Source: an uncultured bacterium (GTDB lineage: Bacteria; Edwardsbacteria; AC1; EtOH8). From it: a stretch of DNA of 64,000 nt. Below are positions 57,401-64,000 of this stretch, piece after piece (positions within the stretch are counted from its first letter, which is position 1; every line of letters starts with the position of its first letter). A program made the translations under genes and the position numbers. The notes under the pieces were generated by a model, which had not been told where the DNA came from, made no database searches, and saw nothing but the letters and a program-made list of their open reading frames with translations. Location of the stretch: the NCBI GenBank assembly GCA_937863685.1, contig CALMGM010000005.1, positions 682,001 to 746,000 on the forward strand, in the 5' to 3' direction.

Positions 57401-57533
57401 AACCCCGGGCCGCTACAATGCCGCCTGGGACGGTAGATCCGACAAGGATCAAAAGGTATCGGCCGGCATCTATATCTACCGCCTGCAGGCCGGAGAGAAG
57501 AACATCACCAAAAAGATGGTGCTGGTAAAATAA
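54414..57533 (+). CDS. Large secreted protein with FlgD-like/T9SS-type C-terminal domain (paralogue 1)
   Basis: Signal peptide; C-terminal VSLKIYNITGQLVKTL...GIYIYRLQAGEKNITKKMVLVK; alternative ATG 54426. Confidence 0.85.
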   Translation: MENTMKKIRWLSAMVFTALTASLALAATAPGKRIAETKIMTQRVLNANAWEIYTTNYGPFVKPQTGCGGFWPAGSGRGYIYGAGLWVGAKAPSGNKAVACGYNPNTGGYDFGAVSLDNSYENYLTDPLAKVYLSTDPTDIYDWPVLDSAGKKVVRSCQDSYCKYSDQNPAYPIPRDTALGILVEQFSYAWNYADNNDIIFFYFKVTNISGAVLDSVYIGPCADCDIGSWLGDRTGFDYIRNLAIQYQIEAEPGWPETGVVGIRFLESPVNNTGDTVHVNDNQYPHDIAPGQPLGLTVFKMLTLEQDPSTDAERYFMMSGVSYWDSIYEPYDEWATYPADWRFIMSSGPFVLKPDSAVTTCIGIIGALDTASLKLISDKAQIIYDNGFALADPPSSPSFVFTASPGDGKAYLSWNKAIETTPDPYWGLLPDVKSWNTYFPGSWSKLPSSSQLLVDSFEVKDILSPLNPYIRIARGAVQPVNGGDTVNALYNHKSLYEPYDFQGYLVYRANSLADLADPSKRSPVGSVNYGTSGAFGYFYDKVDGYQIVLDVETNIYVTPDMVYYLPKYDTIGTDRGLAYCLIDSGLMNGQTYYYSVVSYDYQPNVYFTRKCPTTLASDPLANARSVVPQAEAPGYIPPNISIRVDGGSDVRFGGTTDYFYNATVGNPSAVQNDSFKIHWNPMKKVVSGIYRNPHYTGKLYSSSSVLLDSVGIIPTWGLYGSIPHEVFRGSAYAQLPFGGIALQPYFVFDMFDAAIDSFNIVENPGGLRTYSPDSVKVELIPAIFNPTTCLWQWRGADFEIRWKDTLTGLTAEVWDMTNNLLVPLETGVTKTNMTQSSWCFNPTTSVSSAWVASTSGSDAYGMQICGITVYFCKTYHDSIITDTLGNSDTITLFYLRKMDWANRPETGDIWRIYCSGPRPPIEGDIVTITTTKEFAGVAGIPSNGALSFFLSQNAPNPFGRSGTNISYQVGGNDPCPVSLKIYNITGQLVKTLVDDNKTPGRYNAAWDGRSDKDQKVSAGIYIYRLQAGEKNITKKMVLVK

Positions 57534-57559
57534 TGCCTTAATTCTTTACGGAGATCATC

Positions 57560-60454
57560 GTGAAAGAAAAATATTTCTTTTTTGCAGCGGCCATGCTTAT
57601 TTATGCCGGATTGTCTCATGGCGCAAGCAATAAGCCGGCCGATAATGCCAAAAACTGGGACAGCACAATAACAGTACACCATAACCGATGGGAGACATAT
57701 ACCAGCAATTATGGCCCCGTTGTATTGCCCAAAAACAGTCCCGGTGGATTTTGGCGAAAGCCGACGCATAATTATATTTATGGCGCAGGACTTTGGATTG
57801 GTGCCGTTAAAAACTCCAACACCCTGGTCAGCGTTGGTTATAATCCTACAACCACAAACAGTGAATTTACTCCATCTGCAATAACCGGCGACACCATCGA
57901 TGACGTCACGGCCAAATTGTATCTTTCAAGCGAATCTGACTGGCCTTTGCATAAATTTGCTGGCGGAGACAGTATTGTTTCCAGTCTTGACACTTATACC
58001 AAATTTGATGACTGGGATTCCTTGCACCATTCTGATGGCGCCCCACTGAATATCAAGGTTTCTCAAACCAGCTATGCCTGGAACTGGTACGTGAGCAGTT
58101 TGAAGGACGTTGTATTTTTCGTTTACGAAGTGCAAAACGCCAGCGGGGATACTCTGCGTGATATTTATCTTGGTGCATGCTTTGATAACGATGTTGGCTA
58201 TGAAACGGGCGGATATGCTAATGACTTGGTAACCTTCAAGCATGACCGGAATCTCGGGATTCAGTATCAAAGCATTCCCGAGGATGGGTGGGACACTACC
58301 GGAGTGGTGGGGGTGCGGTTCTTCGAAAGCCCGGCTTGCACCAAAGCATCTGTCAGCGTGGTGGATAACGAATATCCGCATACTATCACCCAGGGTGAAC
58401 AGCTGGGCATGACCGCCTTTAAGATATTTAACCTGTATCAGGATCCTCAAACCGATGGAGAGTGCTATCTTGAAATGCAGGGCATCCATTTCTGGAATAT
58501 GATTGCTGATGCATACGATGAGTGGGGAGGAATAACGCCCGGCGACAAACGCTTCATTATGTGCAGCGGTCCGTTTGATATGAAGCCCGATACCATGGTG
58601 CGGCTTGTGGTCGGAATAATAGGCGCAAATGATACCCTTTCGGCAATGGCGGTTTCCGATTATGCACAGGCAATATACGATAACAGTTTTGTAACTCTGC
58701 CGATTATTGTGACCGATCCCAGCACTGCCCAGGTGGTCAATGGAAACACTGATATTTCCTGGAGCTGTGCCGTTTCATGCTCAACTGATATATATTATTC
58801 CAGCGATGAGGGGGAAAACTGGTTTTTACTTGTGAGCAACCAGCCAGGAACGGGTTCATATTCATGGAACACAACAACGGTGTCTGATGGTGTAAAGTAC
58901 AAGATCGGAATATTTGCCCACAATTCAAACTCCTTCGGTTGGGACGAGTCCGATGAAGTGTTTACCATAGATAACACGGCCATCATTGCTCCGCAATTTG
59001 ATATAATGGATTATCCTCAAACATGGTCCGGAACCCGGTATTTAAATTTTATGCACGGTGATGCCGATAATGATCAATTGACCAAAACGCTTTATATACA
59101 GAAACTGGACTGGGACACCACCCGGTGGGATCAGGTGGCCGCTTCGCAGGGCTATTCCCAGCTTTGGTCATTGGACAGCCTGGCATGGAATACCACAACC
59201 TATCCCAATTATTACTACAATATGCTTTTAACGATAAACGACGGAACTGATGCTGTTGCCGAAACGATGAACTACTATAATGCCAACGGCCACGGCTATG
59301 TACTGTTGGAGAACGATTTTCCCTCGACCGACAGCGCCGTTCAAACCAGCGGGACGGCAAAATTCACTAGCCCGACGCCTTATGTGATCTTCCCGGCCCA
59401 GTTGACCGGACACAATTACGAGTACCGCTTCAAGCCGCTGAGCGGCTACTACAGCTCCAGTGCCCTACAGTATTTTTACACACTAAGTTACGATTTTTGG
59501 GATGCTGATGCCAATACACAACTATTGAGTGACTGCCATTTTACCGTGAGGATATTGAACTATGCAGCGCAACAGTTTTATTCGCCCGATCCGGCCGATG
59601 GAATCGTGCCCGAGGTGCGCTGGCAGCAGGGCGTGTTCGGCCAGGGACAGAACTGCGACTCCATAAAGATCACCACCGATGCCGGAAATTTTTCGCTGGA
59701 TACCTTAAAAATATTTGCCGCTGATACCAACCTGTCCCTGACGCCGAAATGGATGTTTCGGGGATGTGATTTTGAAATTCGCTGGCATGTACTGGGAGCC
59801 TACCCAAATGATACGCTGACTGCCGAAGTATGGGATATGGACAACAATGTTCTGGTGCCGGTGGATACTCTTGCCTGGAATAATTTGTCGCAAAGCGCTT
59901 GGTCATTCGGAACAACAGCCACCGGAGCCGGTCGTTCAATAATTACCAATGCCATAACAACCCTGGCCCGTAAATATATTTTTATCTGTGGGGCACGGGT
60001 TATGTTTAACCAAGGAGCCTCTATTCGCAACATGACCTGGGACACCCACCCCGCCGAAGGTGAAATTTGGCGGCTTTACACCCATGGTCCCAAACCACCG
60101 CGGGAAGGCGATATTTACAGATTTAAAGGGGTATCCGGGGTAACGGGCAACCCGGGAAAAAATACATTTAACTATTTCCTGGCCCAGAATGCCCCCAACC
60201 CCTTCGGGCATTCCGGCACCAGCATCAGCTACCAGGTCGGCGGTAGCGGCTCGGTTCCCGTCAGCCTGAAGATCTACAATATCGCCGGGCAGCTGGTGAA
60301 AACCCTGGTCAACGATCATAAAACCCCGGGCCGCTACAATGCCGCCTGGGACGGTAGATCCGACAAGGATCAAAAGGTATCGGCCGGCATCTATATCTAC
60401 CGCCTGCAGGCCGGAGAGAAGAACATCACCAAAAAGATGGTGCTGATAAAATAA
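57560..60454 (+). CDS. Large secreted protein with FlgD-like/T9SS-type C-terminal domain (paralogue 2)
   Basis: As paralogue 1; C-terminal module nearly identical to paralogue 3. Confidence 0.85.
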   Translation: MKEKYFFFAAAMLIYAGLSHGASNKPADNAKNWDSTITVHHNRWETYTSNYGPVVLPKNSPGGFWRKPTHNYIYGAGLWIGAVKNSNTLVSVGYNPTTTNSEFTPSAITGDTIDDVTAKLYLSSESDWPLHKFAGGDSIVSSLDTYTKFDDWDSLHHSDGAPLNIKVSQTSYAWNWYVSSLKDVVFFVYEVQNASGDTLRDIYLGACFDNDVGYETGGYANDLVTFKHDRNLGIQYQSIPEDGWDTTGVVGVRFFESPACTKASVSVVDNEYPHTITQGEQLGMTAFKIFNLYQDPQTDGECYLEMQGIHFWNMIADAYDEWGGITPGDKRFIMCSGPFDMKPDTMVRLVVGIIGANDTLSAMAVSDYAQAIYDNSFVTLPIIVTDPSTAQVVNGNTDISWSCAVSCSTDIYYSSDEGENWFLLVSNQPGTGSYSWNTTTVSDGVKYKIGIFAHNSNSFGWDESDEVFTIDNTAIIAPQFDIMDYPQTWSGTRYLNFMHGDADNDQLTKTLYIQKLDWDTTRWDQVAASQGYSQLWSLDSLAWNTTTYPNYYYNMLLTINDGTDAVAETMNYYNANGHGYVLLENDFPSTDSAVQTSGTAKFTSPTPYVIFPAQLTGHNYEYRFKPLSGYYSSSALQYFYTLSYDFWDADANTQLLSDCHFTVRILNYAAQQFYSPDPADGIVPEVRWQQGVFGQGQNCDSIKITTDAGNFSLDTLKIFAADTNLSLTPKWMFRGCDFEIRWHVLGAYPNDTLTAEVWDMDNNVLVPVDTLAWNNLSQSAWSFGTTATGAGRSIITNAITTLARKYIFICGARVMFNQGASIRNMTWDTHPAEGEIWRLYTHGPKPPREGDIYRFKGVSGVTGNPGKNTFNYFLAQNAPNPFGHSGTSISYQVGGSGSVPVSLKIYNIAGQLVKTLVNDHKTPGRYNAAWDGRSDKDQKVSAGIYIYRLQAGEKNITKKMVLIK

Positions 60455-60475
60455 ATTTCAATTTATGGAGGTCGT

Positions 60476-61954
60476 ATGAAAAAATATTTGTCGTTATTTT
60501 TACTGACTTCTATTTTCTTTACAATCTCCCTGGCCGCCGCGCCGGGGAAAATCCCTCCGGCCAGCAAGCTGATGTCGACAAAAATTCTCAATGCCAACGC
60601 CTGGGAGATCTACACCTCTAATTCCGGTCAATTTGTAAAACCCCAGACAGGCTGCGGCGGCTTTTGGCCGGCAGGTTCGGGGCACGGGTATATTTACGGA
60701 ACTGGCATATTGGTCGGGGCGATAACTGGCGATGGTGATACCGTATTGACTTTCGGCTACGATGGCGCCTCCGGTGGTTCCCAGTTCGGTCCGGTCGATA
60801 CTACCGGCGATTGGACCGATTACCTGACCGATTCCACCGCCCGTGTGTTCCTTTCCACTGACTCGATTGATTTGAGCCAGTGGCAGATCCGGGATGCCAT
60901 GGGCGATCCTGTCGTCAGATCCCATCAGGACAGCTATGCCCGCTATAACGACCTTAACCCGGCTTTCTTTTACGGCGATTCGGGTAACACAAAAATCGAG
61001 ATCATCCAGACCAGTTATGCCTGGGACACCCCGGCCCTGAAAGACATTGTTTTCTTTCATTTTGCAGTCAAAAACATCTCCGGAGGAGTTCTGAACAATG
61101 TTTATATTGGTCCGGGGGCCGATTGCGACATCGGAAACGAAACCGGCTCCAGCGCCAACGACCGGACCACTTTCGATTGCCAGCGCAACCTGGTCATTCA
61201 GTTCCAGACCGAATCCGAATCTGGCTGGGACAGCACCGGGATGGTGGGCTTCCGGTATCTTAAAAGTCCGGCAAACAACACCGGGGACACGGTAACTGTT
61301 ATCGACAACCAGTTCTCGCGCAACATTGCGCCAGGTGACAATCTTGGCATGACGGCCTTCAAGTTATTTACTTTACAGCAGGCCCCCAGTACTGATTACG
61401 AACGTTACCTGCAACTGTCCGGTATAAACTACTGGGATATGGTAATGGATGCCTATGACGAGTGGGGTGCCAATATCCCCGGCGACAAACGTTTTGTCAT
61501 GTCCAGCGGACCTTTTAACCTTGGAGCAAACGAAACGGTAAAGGTATGTGTTGCGGTAATAGCGGCCTACGACACCGTGACCCTCAAGGCCCTTTCCGAC
61601 ACTGCTCAACTATATTTTGACACCAATGCTTTGGGGGCCTTTTCAGACAGCGATGAGGCAAGCCGAACTTTGCACCAGTTATTCCCCAACGCCCCCAACC
61701 CCTTCGGCCGTTCAGGCACTACTATCAGCTACCAGGTCGGCGGCAGCGGCTCGGTTCCCGTCAGCCTGAAGATCTACAATATCGCCGGGCAGCTGGTGAA
61801 AACCCTGGTCAACGATCATAAAACCCCGGGCCGCTACAATGCCGCCTGGGACGGTAGATCCGACAAGGATCAAAAGGTATCGGCCGGCATCTATATCTAC
61901 CGCCTGCAGGCCGGAGAGAAGAACATCACCAAAAAGATGGTGCTGATAAAATAA
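60476..61954 (+). CDS. Secreted protein with FlgD-like/T9SS-type C-terminal domain (paralogue 3, short)
   Basis: Shares NANAWEIYT...FVKPQTGCGGFWPAGSG with paralogue 1 and C-terminal module with paralogue 2. Confidence 0.85.
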   Translation: MKKYLSLFLLTSIFFTISLAAAPGKIPPASKLMSTKILNANAWEIYTSNSGQFVKPQTGCGGFWPAGSGHGYIYGTGILVGAITGDGDTVLTFGYDGASGGSQFGPVDTTGDWTDYLTDSTARVFLSTDSIDLSQWQIRDAMGDPVVRSHQDSYARYNDLNPAFFYGDSGNTKIEIIQTSYAWDTPALKDIVFFHFAVKNISGGVLNNVYIGPGADCDIGNETGSSANDRTTFDCQRNLVIQFQTESESGWDSTGMVGFRYLKSPANNTGDTVTVIDNQFSRNIAPGDNLGMTAFKLFTLQQAPSTDYERYLQLSGINYWDMVMDAYDEWGANIPGDKRFVMSSGPFNLGANETVKVCVAVIAAYDTVTLKALSDTAQLYFDTNALGAFSDSDEASRTLHQLFPNAPNPFGRSGTTISYQVGGSGSVPVSLKIYNIAGQLVKTLVNDHKTPGRYNAAWDGRSDKDQKVSAGIYIYRLQAGEKNITKKMVLIK

Positions 61955-61961
61955 ACGCACA

Positions 61962-61987
61962 CCCTCTCCTAATGCTTTAAGAGAGGG
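61962..61987. repeat. CCCTCTCC-family inverted repeat
   Basis: CCCTCTCCTAA-TGCT-TTAAGAGAGGG, one mismatch in arms. Confidence 0.75.
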
Positions 61988-62000
61988 CAGGGTGAGGTCG

Positions 62001-62026
62001 GCCCCGCCTTCCATGGCGGGGCTTTT
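62001..62026 (+). terminator. Rho-independent terminator after secreted paralogue 3
   Basis: GCCCCGCC-TTCCAT-GGCGGGGC-TTTT. Confidence 0.8.
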
Positions 62027-62092
62027 CATTTGCATTTGGCCGATAAAAGTGGTATCCTTAACATCGTTCAAAAATCAAAGGATTTTCAAATT

Positions 62093-63310
62093 ATGTCTGT
62101 TTTTGATGTCTTAAAAGAACGCGGCTTCATCCAGCAGATGACCCATGAAGATGAGATCCGCCAGCTTCTGGAGAAGGAAAAGGTCACCTTCTACATCGGT
62201 TTCGACCCCACCGCCGACAGCCTGACCGTCGGTCATTTTTTACAACTGATGGTGATGGGCCATATGCAGCGGCATGGCCACCGGCCCATTGCCCTGCTGG
62301 GCGGCGGCACCACCATGGTGGGCGACCCCAGCGGCAAAAGCGATATGCGTAAGATGCTGGGCAAGGAGGACATCGCCCGCAACGCCGAATGTTTCAAGAA
62401 GCAGATGGAGAAGTTCATAGACTTTTCCGACGGCAAGGCCGTCATGGCCAACAACGCCGATTGGTTGCTGAGTTTGAATTACGTGGATTTTTTGCGGGAG
62501 ATCGGCTCCCATTTCTCGGTCAACCGGATGCTGCAGGCCGAGTGTTTTAAGACCAGGATGGAGAGCGGCCTGACCTTCATGGAATTCAATTACATGGTGA
62601 TGCAGGGCTACGATTTCCTCGAATTGTTCCGCAGATTCAACTGCACCCTGCAGCTAGGCGGGGATGACCAGTGGTCCAACATCATCGCCGGGGTGGAACT
62701 GGTGCGCAAGATCGAAGCCAAACCGGTTTTGGGAATGACCTTCACTCTGCTGACCACCAGCGACGGCAAGAAGATGGGCAAGACCGAAAAAGGCGCCGTC
62801 TGGCTGGACCCCCAAAAGACCCCGCCCTACGATTTCTACCAGTACTGGCGCAATGTAGCCGATAGCGAGGTCAAAAGATGCCTGGCTCTGCTGACCTTTT
62901 TGCCCATGACCGAGGTCAACCGTCTGGGGAATCTGAAGGACCAGGAGATAAACCAAGCCAAGAAGATTTTGGCCTTCGAGATGACCAAAATGATCCATGG
63001 GGAAGAGGAGGCCCAAAAGGCCCAGAAGGCCGCCGAGACCCTTTTCGAGGGCGGGGCCGATCTGCAGGATGTTCCCACTTCGCCCATCGGCCAGGGTCTA
63101 CTGGGCCAAGGCATCATCGAAGTCCTTTTTGCCTGTCAGATCATACCCACTAAAAGCGAGGGGCGCCGGCTTATCGCCCAGGGCGGACTGTATGTCAACT
63201 CTGCCAAAGTGGAAAGCATTGACCTGAAGGTCACCGCTGAGCTGTTCAAGGACGGGATGATGATGATCCGAAAAGGAAAGAAAGGATATCACAAGGTGGT
63301 CATTAAATGA
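62093..63310 (+). CDS. tyrS: Tyrosyl-tRNA synthetase
   Basis: [42 protein letters not shown]-terminal S4 domain. Confidence 0.96.
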   Translation: MSVFDVLKERGFIQQMTHEDEIRQLLEKEKVTFYIGFDPTADSLTVGHFLQLMVMGHMQRHGHRPIALLGGGTTMVGDPSGKSDMRKMLGKEDIARNAECFKKQMEKFIDFSDGKAVMANNADWLLSLNYVDFLREIGSHFSVNRMLQAECFKTRMESGLTFMEFNYMVMQGYDFLELFRRFNCTLQLGGDDQWSNIIAGVELVRKIEAKPVLGMTFTLLTTSDGKKMGKTEKGAVWLDPQKTPPYDFYQYWRNVADSEVKRCLALLTFLPMTEVNRLGNLKDQEINQAKKILAFEMTKMIHGEEEAQKAQKAAETLFEGGADLQDVPTSPIGQGLLGQGIIEVLFACQIIPTKSEGRRLIAQGGLYVNSAKVESIDLKVTAELFKDGMMMIRKGKKGYHKVVIK

Positions 63311-64000
63311 ATCAGACCAAGGCCAGGTTAAACAAATTTCTTTCCATGTGCGGCGCGGCTTCCCGCCGCAAGGCCGACGAGATGATTTCCCGCGGCCAGG
63401 TGCGGGTCAACGGCAAAGTGGCCGACCAGCTGGGCACGGTGATAGACATCTACAACGATATCGTTACCGTCGGCGGGAAAGATATCCGCCTGCCGCAGCG
63501 TTCCAGCTATTTTTTATTAAACAAACCGGCCGGTTATCTTTGTTCCAAGGGCGACCCCGAGGGAAGAAAGACCATTTATGACCTGCTTCCTCAGAATATG
63601 CAAAAACTTAAGTATGTGGGCCGGCTTGACAAGGACACCGAAGGGCTGTTGCTGCTGACCGACGACGGCGACATGATAGAATATCTGACCCATCCCCGCA
63701 ACCAGTTGGCCCGCACCTATCATGCTCTGGTCCGATGGATCCTGCGCGACAGCGACATCGAGCCGCTGAGAAAAGGGGTTGAATATCTGGGGGAATCCTA
63801 CAATCCCGCCCAGGTAAAAATACTGTCTATCGACCGGCCGAAGAACAACACCCTGCTGGAGATAACCATCCGGGAAGGCAAGAAACGGGAAGTACGGATG
63901 ATGCTTCGTTCGCTCAATCTGCATGTGGATAATCTGAAAAGGATATCCTTTGGGCCCTTAAAACTGGATAATACCCCGCCCGGTCAATACCGGTCATGCA
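63307..64000 (+). CDS. RsuA/RluB-type rRNA pseudouridine synthase, truncated by window end
   Basis: Read by eye from 63307: [59 protein letters not shown]. Confidence 0.92.
   Translation, partial: MNQTKARLNKFLSMCGAASRRKADEMISRGQVRVNGKVADQLGTVIDIYNDIVTVGGKDIRLPQRSSYFLLNKPAGYLCSKGDPEGRKTIYDLLPQNMQKLKYVGRLDKDTEGLLLLTDDGDMIEYLTHPRNQLARTYHALVRWILRDSDIEPLRKGVEYLGESYNPAQVKILSIDRPKNNTLLEITIREGKKREVRMMLRSLNLHVDNLKRISFGPLKLDNTPPGQYRSC

Noticed and set aside
61962-61987. CCCTCTCC inverted repeat considered as the terminator of secreted paralogue 3
   Set aside because: No T run follows; the GCCCCGCC..GGCGGGGCTTTT hairpin just downstream is the better terminator, so this is listed only as a repeat.
1-64000. 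CRISPR arrays, tRNA or rRNA genes
   Set aside because: No regularly spaced direct repeats and no convincing cloverleaf or rRNA signatures seen on either strand; computational confirmation (e.g. tRNAscan-SE, CRISPR finder) was not possible.

Overview
The window is a gene-dense, mostly GC-rich bacterial chromosome segment with about 65 genes and no rRNA, tRNA, CRISPR array or transposase that I could recognise. Secreted proteins carrying FlgD-like/T9SS-type C-terminal domains suggest an FCB-group or candidate-phylum bacterium; this is inference, not established. Housekeeping blocks include rbfA-nrnA-(small Zn protein)-nadK, recN, pgsA, gpmA, xth, serS, tyrS and an rluB/rsuA-type pseudouridine synthase cut by the right edge. 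A minus-strand arsenic/thiol-redox cluster (arsR, acr3, rhodanese, Cys-rich ferredoxin, CDF transporter, TM0996-type thioredoxin, TlpA-like, CcdA, permease) spans about 25.4-33.1 kb. Accessory content includes four dispersed cytosolic TPR proteins, a solitary AT-rich RelA/SpoT-domain gene, and three tandem secreted paralogues sharing an almost identical C-terminal module. Many short palindromic repeats are scattered between genes and occasionally inside them. The most unusual signals are: (1) a ~480-bp gene-free region at 16.45-16.93 kb packed with nested and tandem inverted repeats, a candidate structured RNA or decayed structured mobile element; (2) a toxSAS/CapRel-like RelA/SpoT singleton next to truncated GNAT N-terminal remnants; (3) a membrane glycosyltransferase-like gene inserted in the ars cluster between ~50-bp imperfect direct repeats that include its own RBS and first codons; (4) a divergent promoter pair, one arm of which predicts a leaderless radical-SAM mRNA; (5) homogenised 3' modules of the surface-protein paralogues. 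All assignments come from reading the sequence; no database search was run.
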